A program made the position numbers and the translations under genes. The notes below the pieces were generated by a model. That model saw nothing but the letters and a program-made list of their open reading frames with translations, had not been told where the DNA came from and made no database searches. This document shows, one piece after another, positions 1 to 9,458 of a stretch of 64,000 nucleotides of DNA (the first letter of the stretch is position 1; each line of letters opens with the position of its first letter). The stretch comes from Hahella ganghwensis DSM 17046 (lineage in GTDB: Bacteria; Pseudomonadota; Gammaproteobacteria; Pseudomonadales; Oleiphilaceae), in assembly GCF_000376785.1 (NCBI RefSeq), contig NZ_AQXX01000123.1, positions 1 to 64,000 of the forward strand, written 5' to 3'.

Positions 1-1
1 T

Positions 2-217
2 GATGGCAAGGAAAGAGCTGCAGGTATAGGGGCAGTGAGCCCAGATGACGCCCCACAGGGGGGGAAGATCCAAAATGGCCGGAAAAACACTCTGAATATT
101 CGGCCATATATCGTCGAGAGTTTGAATTACCTCAGAACCTTGGGGTTATTCAGACTCTCCTTAGCAGTAGAAGCAGTACTACAACCTAATACTTACAGAG
201 AACAGGGATTATCATGA
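2..217 (+). CDS. possible C-terminal end of an unidentified protein, cut by the window edge
   Basis: This frame is open from the left edge to a TGA at 215-217. It overlaps the next start codon (ATG 214-216) in an ATGA arrangement, which usually means translational coupling. The 71 visible residues match no family I recognise and do not resemble the HolC C-terminus that might be expected before valS. A GTG at 35 could start a 60-residue protein. The frame may also be open by chance, so the call is weak. Confidence 0.25.
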   Translation, partial: DGKERAAGIGAVSPDDAPQGGKIQNGRKNTLNIRPYIVESLNYLRTLGLFRLSLAVEAVLQPNTYREQGLS

Positions 218-669
218 GTGCCTCCATAGCCGGGAATGATAGCGACATCATTCCACTATTGGACGACCGAGTCCTCGAGCAACAAAAAGTAAGGGACAAG
301 GCTGCTCCATCTCAAACCACAGGATCAGCAACTTCTTTGGAAGGAACCGATATGATGAAATCAGTGAACAATCCAGAGCAAACACAAGCGAAAAACCCAT
401 TTCTTCCTTATGAGAACCTGGCCAAGCTGGCACACGAGCGAGCCGAGTTTCAGAAGCAGTTCAAAACGTTCTTCGAGAACCAGCAGAATCTGCGTCCTGC
501 CAGCTCCGCGCTGAAAGACACTCAGGACCTGGACCGCATCGTCCATCTGGCAACCCAGAAAGTTCTGGCCGAATATATGCCTCAGATCGAACAACGGATT
601 CGTGCAGAGGTCATTCGTCAGTTGGGATACCGGTCACCTAATCTGGGCAGCTCCGACATGGTCGACTGA
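214..669 (+). CDS. hypothetical protein upstream of valS
   Basis: This is a 151-residue soluble protein with no signal peptide or membrane segment. The start has a good Shine-Dalgarno (AGGGA about 6 bases before ATG 214). The first 60 residues are polar and probably disordered. Residues about 65-140 look helical and charged, ending in a run of the type PQIEQRIRAEVIRQLG, which suggests an amphipathic helix or short coiled coil. From memory, Pseudomonas genomes carry a small uncharacterised gene between holC and valS, and this may be its counterpart by position. No function can be assigned. The 283-base gap that follows holds its own promoter-like site, so valS need not depend on this gene for transcription. 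Confidence 0.65.
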   Translation: MSASIAGNDSDIIPLLDDRVLEQQKVRDKAAPSQTTGSATSLEGTDMMKSVNNPEQTQAKNPFLPYENLAKLAHERAEFQKQFKTFFENQQNLRPASSALKDTQDLDRIVHLATQKVLAEYMPQIEQRIRAEVIRQLGYRSPNLGSSDMVD

Positions 670-708
670 CCGGAACATAATCTCCCCTCCTTCCAGACCC
701 CACATTAT

Positions 709-741
709 GCGCACCATGGTTCTATCAAGCACATGGTGCGC
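709..741. promoter_or_regulatory. 10-bp inverted repeat overlapping the predicted valS promoter
   Basis: The arms GCGCACCATG (709-718) and CATGGTGCGC (732-741) are perfectly complementary and separated by 13 bases. The right arm ends 4 bases before a TATAAT hexamer at 746-751, so the dyad lies over the -35 region. It could be an operator or an RNA hairpin. The left arm also contains the start of an internal ACCATGGT palindrome. Confidence 0.5.
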
Positions 742-745
742 TGTG

Positions 746-751
746 TATAAT
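746..751 (+). promoter_or_regulatory. predicted -10 box for valS
   Basis: A consensus TATAAT stands about 200 bases before the valS start. No good -35 hexamer is seen at 17 bases upstream (TATCAA at 723-728), so the promoter may rely on an activator or on the dyad at 709-741. Confidence 0.45.
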
Positions 752-776
752 GCTGGTCCTTTGTTTTTCATTGCTA

Positions 777-794
777 CCGCCTGCCTTCAGGTGG
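777..794 (+). promoter_or_regulatory. hairpin in the valS 5' leader
   Basis: CCGCCTG (777-783) pairs with CAGGTGG (788-794) with one G-U pair and a CCTT loop. If transcription starts near 758, this hairpin sits close to the 5' end of a leader of about 190 bases. There is no U-tract, so it is not an obvious terminator. Confidence 0.35.
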
Positions 795-952
795 GATAGT
801 AATGGTGCCCGACCGGCTCAGACAGCCGCGGGAAAACCAGGTATCATCATTTACCTGCACTTATATGAATGACCGGGACTCCGATGAGTGTTTACCCAAA
901 CCCTCAGGAATCCTGAATACCGAAATAACTTTCAGCCAGATACATAGTCAGC

Positions 953-3820
953 ATGATGGAAAAAACCTACCAACCAGGTCAGATAGAAAGTCAGTGGTAT
1001 AACTACTGGGAGCAGCAAGGCTTCTTTAAGCCCAACCAGGCCAACACCAATGAGCAGAGTAACTCCTTCTGCATCATGATCCCTCCTCCCAATGTCACCG
1101 GCAGCCTGCACATGGGGCACGGGTTCAATAATGCCATTATGGATGCCCTGACGCGTTATCACCGCATGAAGGGTGACAACACCCTCTGGCAACCCGGCAC
1201 AGATCACGCGGGAATCGCAACACAAATGGTCGTCGAACGGCAGCTTGCCCAGGAAGGCATCTCCCGCCATGATCTTGGTCGAGACAAGTTCCTGGAAAAA
1301 GTCTGGGAATGGAAGGAACAATCCGGCGGCACCATTACCCGCCAGATCAGGCGCCTGGGTTCTTCCGTAGACTGGTCCAGAGAACGTTTCACCATGGATG
1401 AAGGTCTTTCCAACGCTGTTAAGGAAGCCTTCGTCAGACTACACGAAGATGGTCTTATTTACCGAGGGAAGCGCCTGGTTAACTGGGATCCAAAGCTCCA
1501 CACAGCAATTTCCGATCTCGAGGTAGAGAACGTCGACGAGAAAGGCAACCTGTGGCACTTTCGCTATCCACTCGCTGACGGAGCATCTACCGCTGATGGT
1601 GCAAACTATCTGGTTGTCGCCACGACCCGTCCCGAAACCATGCTCGGTGATACCGCTGTAGCTGTACACCCGGAAGACGAGCGTTATCAGAATCTGATCG
1701 GCAAGTTTGTCATCCTGCCGGTTGTTAATCGCCGTATTCCCGTTGTAGCTGATGACTATGTTGACCGGGAGTTCGGTACAGGTTGCGTGAAGATCACACC
1801 CGCCCATGACTTTAATGACTACGAAGTCGGCAAGCGTCATCAACTGCCACTGGTTAATATATTCGACCGTGATGCTGCCGTTCTGGCACAGGCACAGGTT
1901 TTCAATATTGACGGCACAGTAAATAACGACCTGGACACGACTCTACCGGAGAAGTTTGCCGGCCTGGATCGATTCGAAGCCCGTAAACTGATCATTGAGG
2001 ACTTTGACTCTCAGGGAATGCTGGAAAAAGTGGACCCTCATGCGCTGAAAGTTCCCCGCGGCGACCGCTCCGGCGTAATTATTGAACCCTGGTTAACAGA
2101 TCAGTGGTATGTAAAAGCCAGTGCAATGGCAAAACCCTGCATCGATGTGGTTGAAGAGGGACATATTCAGTTTGTTCCCAAGCAGTACGAGAACATGTAC
2201 TTCGCCTGGATGCGAGACCTGCAGGACTGGTGCATCAGCCGCCAGCTGTGGTGGGGCCACCGTATCCCCGCATGGTATGACGAACAGGGCAACTTCTACG
2301 TCGGACGTGATGAAGCAGAGGTCCGCGCAAAACATGACCTGGGAGACATTACCCTGCGTCAGGATGACGATGTACTGGACACCTGGTTCAGTTCGGCCTT
2401 GTGGACGTTTTCAACGCTGGGCTGGCCGGAGGAGACCCCCGAGCTTAAGACCTTCCATCCAACCAACGTTCTGGTAACAGGCTTTGACATCATTTTCTTT
2501 TGGGTTGCCCGAATGATCATGATGACTACCCACTTCATAAAAAATGAAGACGGCACTCCGCAAGTACCATTCAAGTACGTGTACGTTCACGGCTTGGTCC
2601 GGGACAGTGAAGGCCAGAAAATGTCCAAGTCCAAAGGAAATGTGCTCGACCCTCTGGACATTGTTGACGGTATCGAACTGGAGCATCTTGTTCAAAAACG
2701 GACCACCGGTCTGATGCAGCCCAAGATGGCAGAACAAATCAAGAAAAAGACCTATGCAGAGTTTCCCGAAGGGATCGCCAGCTATGGCACCGATGCATTG
2801 CGTTTTACCATGTGTTCGCTGGCTTCTACCGGACGGGACATCAAGTTCGATATGGGACGTGTCGAAGGTTTCCGGAACTTCTGTAACAAGATCTGGAACG
2901 CTGCCCGCTATGTATTGATGAATACCGAGGGTCAGGATGTCGGCCTGGAAAACACAGATGTCGAGCTGAGCCTGGCGGATCGCTGGATTATTTCACGCCT
3001 CCAGCATGCCGAGGCAGAAGTGGCACGTCATATGGATCAGTTCCGGTTTGACCTGGCCTCACAGGCAATCTACGAGTTCATCTGGAACGAATACTGTGAT
3101 TGGTATCTGGAGTTGTCCAAACCAGTACTGTGGGATGACAACGCATCAGATGAACTCAAGCGCGGCACTCGCAGAACACTTGTCAGAGTGTTGGAGACAG
3201 CCTTACGACTGGCCCATCCGATCATGCCGTTCATTACCGAGGAAATCTGGCAGAAAGTGAAAGGTCTCGCTGGCAAATCCGGCGACACCATCATGCTGCA
3301 GCCCTACCCGGTTCCGGAAGAGTCGAAAGCTGACGAGGAAGCGGTACAGTCAATTGAATGGCTCAAGTCAGTCATGCTGGCTGTCAGGAACATTCGTGGT
3401 GAGATGGATATTGCACCCGGCAAGCCTCTACCGATACTGCTGGCGCATGGTAGCGATAAAGACCGCCAGGAACTGGCTAAACAGGAGACAGTCCTGGTAA
3501 AACTCGCCAGACTGGAATCTGTCCGCTTCCTGCAGGATGGTGAAGAACCTCCCGCGTCTGCGACGCAGCTTGCCGGTCAACTTGAGGTTCTGGTACCAAT
3601 GGCAGGGCTCATCGACAAAGCAGCCGAATTGGCACGACTGCAGAAGGAAATTGATAAGCTCACCAAAGAACAGCAACGACTGAATGGCAAACTGTCCAAT
3701 GAGAAGTTTGTTGCCAAAGCACCTGCAGAAGTGGTCGAAAAAGAGAAAAGCAAGCTGAAAGAAGCAGCAGATGCCTTGTCCAAACTGCAGGAACAGATTG
3801 CCAGAATAGAAGCACTCTAA
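953..3820 (+). CDS. valS: valyl-tRNA synthetase
   Basis: Class I aminoacyl-tRNA synthetase that charges tRNA-Val with valine in the cytoplasm and edits mischarged threonine. At 955 residues it has the usual full length. The HIGH signature appears as HMGH within [13 protein letters not shown] near residue 45, and the KMSKS loop as KMSKSKGN near 560. The tail contains the charged coiled-coil arm typical of ValRS (about residues 885-950, ending [10 protein letters not shown]). Translation can begin at ATG 953 or the adjacent ATG 956, and the [11 protein letters not shown] form from 956 looks closest to the family. The Shine-Dalgarno is poor. The gene has its own structured leader, and panE starts 7 bases after its stop. 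Confidence 0.98.
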   Translation: MMEKTYQPGQIESQWYNYWEQQGFFKPNQANTNEQSNSFCIMIPPPNVTGSLHMGHGFNNAIMDALTRYHRMKGDNTLWQPGTDHAGIATQMVVERQLAQEGISRHDLGRDKFLEKVWEWKEQSGGTITRQIRRLGSSVDWSRERFTMDEGLSNAVKEAFVRLHEDGLIYRGKRLVNWDPKLHTAISDLEVENVDEKGNLWHFRYPLADGASTADGANYLVVATTRPETMLGDTAVAVHPEDERYQNLIGKFVILPVVNRRIPVVADDYVDREFGTGCVKITPAHDFNDYEVGKRHQLPLVNIFDRDAAVLAQAQVFNIDGTVNNDLDTTLPEKFAGLDRFEARKLIIEDFDSQGMLEKVDPHALKVPRGDRSGVIIEPWLTDQWYVKASAMAKPCIDVVEEGHIQFVPKQYENMYFAWMRDLQDWCISRQLWWGHRIPAWYDEQGNFYVGRDEAEVRAKHDLGDITLRQDDDVLDTWFSSALWTFSTLGWPEETPELKTFHPTNVLVTGFDIIFFWVARMIMMTTHFIKNEDGTPQVPFKYVYVHGLVRDSEGQKMSKSKGNVLDPLDIVDGIELEHLVQKRTTGLMQPKMAEQIKKKTYAEFPEGIASYGTDALRFTMCSLASTGRDIKFDMGRVEGFRNFCNKIWNAARYVLMNTEGQDVGLENTDVELSLADRWIISRLQHAEAEVARHMDQFRFDLASQAIYEFIWNEYCDWYLELSKPVLWDDNASDELKRGTRRTLVRVLETALRLAHPIMPFITEEIWQKVKGLAGKSGDTIMLQPYPVPEESKADEEAVQSIEWLKSVMLAVRNIRGEMDIAPGKPLPILLAHGSDKDRQELAKQETVLVKLARLESVRFLQDGEEPPASATQLAGQLEVLVPMAGLIDKAAELARLQKEIDKLTKEQQRLNGKLSNEKFVAKAPAEVVEKEKSKLKEAADALSKLQEQIARIEAL

Positions 3821-3827
3821 TCGACCT

Positions 3828-4784
3828 ATGACGCCGTCGATCCACATACTGGGCGCCGGTTCTATCGGCGGGCTGTTCGCAGCCCGCCTGAGTCAGCATT
3901 GTTCGATAACATTGATTTCCCGACATTCCACAGGCAATCTGAATATCCGTCTGACGGGCAATCCTGAAGATCAGCTTGTCGTATCACTCCCTTGTGAACC
4001 TCCAGACTCCCAACAGCCTCTTGAGCGTCTTCTGATTACAACCAAAAGCAATGACACACTGACAGCCCTTCAAAGTATTTCTCACCGACTGACCACCTCT
4101 TCACAGGTTTACCTGTTCCAAAATGGTTTGGGGAGCCACTTTGATATTCTTGATTACCTGAAGTCTTCACGTGTTCCGAATATTGCTCTCTATGCGGCTT
4201 CCACCACAGAAGGAGCCAATCGTCCGACAAATGGGGAAATCATACATGCCGGCCGTGGCCAGACCTGGTTCGGAGCCCTGAATGCTATCGCCAAGAATTC
4301 TGGCTGCGGCAGCATCTGCGATCTTTTTAATCAGGCGGGGTTCCGCTCCAACATCAGTGAAGATATCTGGGCAATACTGTGGAAAAAGCTGGCCATCAAC
4401 TGCGGCATCAATCCTTATACCGCCATCTGCCAATGTCGAAATGGAGATATCCTGCAACAACCGCTGTTTCTGGACACCATTGACGAACTGAGCCGGGAAC
4501 TGGAATTGATACTACAGGTGGCCGGTTACCCTGAAGATCATGAAACGATCAAGGCCCGCATCATAAGTGTTGCAACAGCCACCGCTGCCAATGTGTCGTC
4601 AATGCTTCAGGATATTTACCGGGGAAAATCCACTGAAATCCTGGCCATTAATGGCTTCGTCGCCAAGTTTGCCGCTGAGCATGGCCTGAACGCAAAGATT
4701 AACGAGCAACTGACACAGAGGGTATTATCCCTGCCAGCATCTTCTAAACTCATAGACTCATCAGGAAACACACATGGGGAATAG
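3828..4784 (+). CDS. panE: 2-dehydropantoate 2-reductase (ketopantoate reductase)
   Basis: NADPH-dependent enzyme that reduces ketopantoate to pantoate in coenzyme A synthesis. The N-terminus has the Rossmann motif GAGSIGGLFAARL (about residues 10-22). Residues about 180-200 carry the family signature with a catalytic lysine (WKKLAINCGINPYTAI). The later SSMLQDIYRGKSTEI stretch matches the conserved SMxQDxxxGRxTEI region. The length of 318 residues is slightly above the E. coli enzyme (about 303). The start lies 7 bases after valS, so it probably shares that transcript, and its 3' end overlaps the next gene by 11 bases. Related family members can reduce other keto acids, so the substrate is inferred. 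Confidence 0.9.
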   Translation: MTPSIHILGAGSIGGLFAARLSQHCSITLISRHSTGNLNIRLTGNPEDQLVVSLPCEPPDSQQPLERLLITTKSNDTLTALQSISHRLTTSSQVYLFQNGLGSHFDILDYLKSSRVPNIALYAASTTEGANRPTNGEIIHAGRGQTWFGALNAIAKNSGCGSICDLFNQAGFRSNISEDIWAILWKKLAINCGINPYTAICQCRNGDILQQPLFLDTIDELSRELELILQVAGYPEDHETIKARIISVATATAANVSSMLQDIYRGKSTEILAINGFVAKFAAEHGLNAKINEQLTQRVLSLPASSKLIDSSGNTHGE

Positions 4785-5325
4785 ACTTTCAAAAATTGTG
4801 ACTCGCACAGGTGACGGAGGTATTACTGGACTGGGAGACGGTCAACGCGTAGCAAAGGACTCCATTCGAATTGAAGCGATTGGCGCTGTGGACGAAACAA
4901 ACAGTAGCCTGGGCATCGTGATTTCGGAACTGGAATCTGAAGATGATCTCAAACCCATATTCCAGGCAATTCAGAATGATCTTTTCGATCTGGGTGGAGA
5001 AATTGCCATGCCCGGTTACCAGCTCATCATACCAAATCATATTGAGAGACTGGAAAACTGGATTGTTGAGTACAATGAACAACTACCGCCATTGAAGAAT
5101 TTCATACTGCCCGGAGGTAACAAAGCCGCCTCTCACTGCCACATGACACGCAGCCTGTGCAGAAGAGCAGAAAGAATTGCAGTGACTCTGAGCAATACAG
5201 AAACGGTCAGCCCGGAACTTCAGAAATACCTTAACCGGCTCTCAGACTTTATGTTCGTTGCAGCGCGAACACTGGCACGGCGCAACAATAATGAAGAAAT
5301 CCTGTGGACCAAAACTGAATTCTAA
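4774..5325 (+). CDS. PduO-type ATP:cob(I)alamin adenosyltransferase
   Basis: Transfers the adenosyl group of ATP to cob(I)alamin to make adenosylcobalamin. This is the PduO (trimeric, all-helical) type rather than the CobA/BtuR type. The N-terminal TRTGDGGITGLGDGQRV stretch is the ATP-binding loop of the family. The motif RRAERIAVTLS (near residue 130) and the C-terminal LNRLSDFMFVAARTLAR are also diagnostic. The 183-residue length is normal. Its start is inside the 3' end of panE, which suggests coupling, although the pathways are unrelated. A strong terminator follows at 5367-5394. No B12-dependent enzyme lies nearby, so its user is elsewhere in the genome. Confidence 0.92.
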   Translation: MGNRLSKIVTRTGDGGITGLGDGQRVAKDSIRIEAIGAVDETNSSLGIVISELESEDDLKPIFQAIQNDLFDLGGEIAMPGYQLIIPNHIERLENWIVEYNEQLPPLKNFILPGGNKAASHCHMTRSLCRRAERIAVTLSNTETVSPELQKYLNRLSDFMFVAARTLARRNNNEEILWTKTEF

Positions 5326-5366
5326 AACCTGACTCTGAATTCCAGCCCCAATGGCATGCACTAAAG

Positions 5367-5394
5367 AAAAGACCACCAACCGGTGGTCTTTTTT
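5367..5394 (+). terminator. Rho-independent terminator after the cobalamin adenosyltransferase gene
   Basis: Stem GACCACC (5371-5377) / GGTGGTC (5382-5388) with a 4-base loop, followed by six T and preceded by four A. The flanking A and T runs let it work for the converging chemotaxis gene as well. Confidence 0.92.
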
Positions 5395-5434
5395 AAATCG
5401 TCATATGATCGCGGCAATTATTTTGTCACGCCCT

Positions 5435-7464
5435 CTAGATCTTAAAGGAAGAAAGCAGCTCGTGCAGAGTATCCGTCAGCTTGGACAATGACCGGCTGCT
5501 TTCAAGTGTCTGACTCGCATTGTCCATACTTTCCCGCCCAAGATTCGAGATGTGACTGACGTTCTCGTCGATATTCTTGGCAACTGCCGTCTGCTCCTCT
5601 GCTGCCTGTGCAATCTGATGACTCATGTCCACTATGGTCGCAATCGAGGCAACAATATGATCCAAGGCCTCTGCCACATTCTGTGATTGTGCTACTGTAG
5701 ACTGTGTCACTTCCTGACTGCTCTGCATGGAACCTACAGCTTCTTTGACACCGGCCTGCAACTGGGAAATCATCGTTTCGATTTCTTCCGTGGACTTCTG
5801 TGTCCGCTGAGACAACGTACGAACCTCATCTGCCACTACAGCAAAACCTCGTCCCTGCTCACCGGCCCGGGCGGCCTCTATGGCAGCATTCAGCGCCAGC
5901 AAGTTAGTCTGTTCCGCAATGGCCCGAATTTCTACCAGTACCTGAGAAATATTCTGTGAATCCTGCGAGACCCGGTTAATTGAATCTACAGAAGACGAAA
6001 TCTCATCCGAAAGCCGATTAATGGTCTGCATGGTGTCGTCGACCACCACCTTGCCTTTCTGAGCCTCCTCATCGGCCTGGTGAGCCGCCGTAGAGCAGCC
6101 TGCGAGCTGGAGGCCACTTCCGCCACTGTATCCACCATCTGGTGCATGGCATCAGATATCTGCGTGGTTTCTTCTGTCTGCCGGCTGGAAGCATCACTGC
6201 TGGCAATGGCCACATCATTCACCCGCTTGGCCTGGTTATCCACCTCACCGGCAGTATCCACCAGTTGTGTCATCAATTGGTGAACCTTCTGAGTCATCTG
6301 GTTAAATTCGCGAGTCAGCTCACCCATTTCATCCTTGTTGGAAGAATCCAGGTTGACCGTCAGGTCTCCCGCAGATACCTGCCGGGCGCCTTGGGCAAAA
6401 CGCTCAATCGTCGATTTAACCGATACAAAGAAACCCATAGAAATATACACAATAATCAGCAGCAACACTGCCTGAACAGCGAAAATACCAAACAGAGTAG
6501 TCTGACGTTCATCCAGACGAGCTCCCAGAAACTGTTCCGTCAGATCGTAAATATTCGTATTAAGCTCGTAGAGGCCTGCTATTTTTGTAGAGATCGATTT
6601 ATCAAAGTCAGACCATTGTTGCTCCAGCACCATCGGTGTAATGATTTCGGTATCCAACTGATCTCTGGCTGCCAGCACCAATCCCTTGGCGGCTTCAGCC
6701 GAACCTGCCAGACCACTGCGCACCTCAGCACTTGAACTCAAGGTTACTTCCAGTTGGCTGGTAAATCCGGCATTCACCGCCGTGAGTTCATCAAACAGCT
6801 TGTTCAGGTAATCACTGACATCAAACCCGACTCGTCCCTCAACCAATGAGAAGATACCACTGGCACGGACTTCACCAATCTTTCCGGTCGCTTTAATCAG
6901 GTATTCATTGGACAACCCCATAAGAAACTGGATCGTCCTGGAAGGATCCTGAGCAACACCGGATACCTGTTGGACAGTAGCCAGAAAGTTCTCTGCCTTG
7001 GTCACAAAACCGCTGTAATAGGCAATCTGTGGGGCCATTGAAAACTCGTTATTATCTTCGGACACCAACTTACGCCAGGAACGCTGAAGATCTTCCAGTT
7101 GAGCAACAAGATCACCATTCTCGTCAAACCTGTAGTCTTCACCTTTAAGGGTTTCCAATTGAGCGCCGATGACTTTTCGCAACTGAAGCGACTTCTCCTC
7201 CAGGCCTGGGTTCTGGCGCAGTTTGGCTGTCGCCCGATAGTCCCGATATTGCTGGGAGAGGTTTAACAACTGGGCAGCATCACGGCTGACTTTGATGCCA
7301 TACACTTCATTTTCAATACGTTGAATATCTGAATACAACTGGCTGACCAGCATATATCCCATGAATGCAATGGGAAGAAGGAAGAGAATACTGATTAGTA
7401 GAAACTTATAGACCAGTTTTAACTGGTTCATTAATTGGATAGCAGGCCATAAAATCTGCTTCAC
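5435..7464 (-). pseudogene. methyl-accepting chemotaxis protein, disrupted by a one-base frameshift
   Basis: Transmembrane chemoreceptor that would signal ligand binding to CheA/CheW. The N-terminal frame starts at 7464 and has a membrane helix at about residues 16-37, a large periplasmic region, a second helix at about 330-352 and a HAMP region. It then runs through the first methylation helix to [10 protein letters not shown] and goes out of frame. The rest ([11 protein letters not shown] onward) continues in another frame from about 6090 down to 5435. That part has the conserved hairpin tip [20 protein letters not shown] and [12 protein letters not shown]. Losing one base near 6095, within the sense-strand run GCTGCTCT, explains the break. 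Restoring it gives about 676 residues. No decay is seen elsewhere, so this is either a very recent mutation or a sequencing error. The receptor has a full periplasmic sensor but its ligand cannot be predicted. Confidence 0.9.
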
Positions 7465-7617
7465 GATTTTACCTCGACATCTTCGTTGAGCTTCCGATGC
7501 TAGAAATTATTATTTTCCTTATCTGTTTTCGACTCTGCTCAAGTTATCGACTGCTTCGGGGTCCGTTACTCCCAACAATAAATGCAGCATAGCCCTAGCC
7601 CGGTACATCTCCGGCTT

Positions 7618-7651
7618 ATGGGAATATCTCCCGTTAAGATATAATTCCCAT
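7618..7651. promoter_or_regulatory. imperfect dyad symmetry in the chemoreceptor/syd intergenic region
   Basis: ATGGGAAT (7618-7625) is complementary to ATTCCCAT (7644-7651), and ATCT (7626-7629) to AGAT (7637-7640), with an unpaired TAA on one side. This could be an operator or a cruciform. Its function is unknown. Confidence 0.3.
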
Positions 7652-7880
7652 TAAACGACATTCCTCTGGAAACCTTATGACAGACATCCAGAAAAGCATT
7701 CATCCTCCATAAAAAGAATCCATCTTCACTTTTTGGTCGCACAAACCCCACTCTTCAACTTTAAATGCCTGATTTTGTGGGGCTTCAATTGCAAGTGTAG
7801 ACTACGGGAATAGGCAGCAAGTCAGCATAAAGCAATTCAAAGCTGAAATTCCGCTGTTTTTTGTAAGCTAATGTATATTT

Positions 7881-7886
7881 TATAAT
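7881..7886 (+). promoter_or_regulatory. possible -10 box for syd
   Basis: TATAAT lies 62 bases before the syd start in an AT-rich stretch. The -35 position is only T-rich (TTTTTG, 7858-7863), so this is a weak prediction. Confidence 0.3.
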
Positions 7887-7947
7887 CAGCCATGCTGAAA
7901 TCTATGGATATAAATCAAATGAACCTGCATTTAACAGAAGAGCTATC

Positions 7948-8505
7948 ATGACCTCTGAAGTCACCCAGGCCTTGTCCACATTACTGGAGAGTTTTGTCAC
8001 CAACAACCAAACACTAACCGGCCATCCTCCTTGTTCAGATCTTGAAAATGATCTGGAAGGCTGGGCTACTGGCCCTGCTGTTACATCGTTAGACGGTAAG
8101 AATTCAAAACTCTACTGGCACCCCACTCCTCAAAATAACAACCATATTCTGGATGGTTTAGAACAGGGACTTGAAGCGAGTATTCATCCTGACCTCAAAG
8201 CTTACTTTGGGAGTTTCTGGAGCGATGGTATTGACTGCCGGAGCCCAGCCGGTGAAATCCACCTGCTCCAGATCTGGAATGAAGCAGACCTGGATATTTT
8301 GAGGCAGAACCTGCTCGGGCATGCGTTTATGAAAATGAAGAAACACCAGCCATTGACACTATTCTTCGGGGTCGGCCAGGGAGAGGAAGTGCTGGTGATT
8401 GATAACGCTACCGGTGAAGTTTTCGCGGAGATACCGGGTCGACGCCCCCATCGCAGACTTGCGGAAAGTCTCGCCACTTTTATCAGGGAGTGTACTCCTG
8501 TCTGA
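7948..8505 (+). CDS. syd: SecY-interacting protein Syd
   Basis: Syd is a small acidic cytosolic protein that binds the SecYEG translocon and is thought to monitor or displace badly assembled SecY. The 185 residues match the family in length (E. coli 181). They also match its landmarks: a tyrosine-tryptophan motif LYWHPTP near residue 52, an HPDLKAYFGSFWSDGI core near 78-93, and the LLQIWNEADLDILRQNLLGHAFMK stretch near 105-128. A purine-rich AGAAGAG precedes the ATG by about 6 bases. It stands alone, converging with ampE, with 65 bases between the stops. The identification comes from remembered family motifs. Confidence 0.88.
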   Translation: MTSEVTQALSTLLESFVTNNQTLTGHPPCSDLENDLEGWATGPAVTSLDGKNSKLYWHPTPQNNNHILDGLEQGLEASIHPDLKAYFGSFWSDGIDCRSPAGEIHLLQIWNEADLDILRQNLLGHAFMKMKKHQPLTLFFGVGQGEEVLVIDNATGEVFAEIPGRRPHRRLAESLATFIRECTPV

Positions 8506-8570
8506 TTCGGTTTCGTCCTGGTACGCAAACTCAATGTAAACCACAAGGAAACTATGCGTATCAGCGCGAA

Positions 8571-9446
8571 TCAGGACATCCATCCGACAATTGTGAGTAG
8601 TGCAATCACTGAAAACCAGACCATCACGGAGCGGTTCAGAAGATCTCTCAATGCAATTAACTGCCTGCTGTCCCTGAGTGCATTAGCCTCACCGGCAGTC
8701 GGAACAGCAGGCAGACTTTCAATGGCACCGGCCGCCGCCTGCTGCAAAACCTTCAACGCACTGACAGCCGGGTCAATCATCGAATTCAGACTACTTTTAA
8801 TCGTATCAGCAAAGTTGCCGACCAGCGCAAAACTCAACGCCAACAACCGTGCCGGGAGCCATTCCAACACTTTATACACAATTCCCACCTGCCGGGGAGT
8901 ATAGGCTGTTGCCTCGCACCCGGCCACATGCGCCAGTCGAGCCACCAGCGCCCCGACCGGTCCTGCAATCATGTACCAGAATATCACCATGAAGTATCTC
9001 TGAAAGGTCATATACATATACTGGGAAGTCGCCTGATAATGAATCTCCGCAGGCGTCAGTTTCTCCGCATCTTCAATAAAGATATCCGCACTCTCCAGCG
9101 TCCGGAATGCAGACTGATACTTTTCCGCCTCCCACTGTGTCCGGTACAGCTCTACTGCTTGTTTCAGATAACCGCATCCCAGACACAGGAACAGCATAAT
9201 AATGTGAACAAACAGTGTTGCCATTCCGAACAACACGCCATCAATCATTGTCAGGACTAATAGCAACGCCAGCGCTGGCAGCACAATGGCTATCACTACA
9301 TAAAGGGTCGCGTTATGACGAATCACAGGGAATTTCGCTTCAAAGAACATCAGAAACTGCCGGGTCCACTGGTCATGCTGCCGACTCAATGTCAGATTAA
9401 ACTTACGTTGCAGTACAAAGGTCAGCAGTAATACGAGAAACTTCAT
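8571..9446 (-). CDS. ampE: AmpE, regulatory inner-membrane protein of the ampDE locus
   Basis: Polytopic inner-membrane protein encoded next to AmpD and linked genetically to beta-lactamase regulation and cell-wall recycling. Its biochemical role is not settled. The N-terminus MKFLVLLLTFVLQRKF begins with a membrane helix. Two further hydrophobic segments lie at about residues 45-65 and 70-90, one near 155-170, and a last one at the C-terminus. The length of 291 residues is near the usual 280-290. The start is 12 bases downstream of the ampD stop, so the two form an operon, as in Pseudomonas. Confidence 0.9.
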   Translation of the reverse strand: MKFLVLLLTFVLQRKFNLTLSRQHDQWTRQFLMFFEAKFPVIRHNATLYVVIAIVLPALALLLVLTMIDGVLFGMATLFVHIIMLFLCLGCGYLKQAVELYRTQWEAEKYQSAFRTLESADIFIEDAEKLTPAEIHYQATSQYMYMTFQRYFMVIFWYMIAGPVGALVARLAHVAGCEATAYTPRQVGIVYKVLEWLPARLLALSFALVGNFADTIKSSLNSMIDPAVSALKVLQQAAAGAIESLPAVPTAGEANALRDSRQLIALRDLLNRSVMVWFSVIALLTIVGWMS

Positions 9447-9458
9447 GGGCGGTCAGCT

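Larger units (their letters stand above)
7465..7947. other. 483-base divergent intergenic region
   Basis: The region separates the chemoreceptor gene from syd. It contains an imperfect dyad at 7618-7651 and a TATAAT at 7881-7886. No convincing gene is seen. A 61-residue minus-strand frame at 7566-7751 lacks coding character. Confidence 0.6.

Noticed and set aside
670-952. T-box riboswitch in the valS leader
   Set aside because: No recognisable T-box or specifier-stem sequence, and T-boxes are rare in gammaproteobacteria.
7541-7575. Flagellar-type (sigma-28) promoter for the chemoreceptor; GTCGATAA resembles the GCCGATAA -10
   Set aside because: The expected TAAAGTTT-like -35 is not present at the right distance.
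7566-7751. 61-residue minus-strand frame between the chemoreceptor and syd
   Set aside because: No ribosome site, odd composition, and it overlaps the dyad at 7618-7651.
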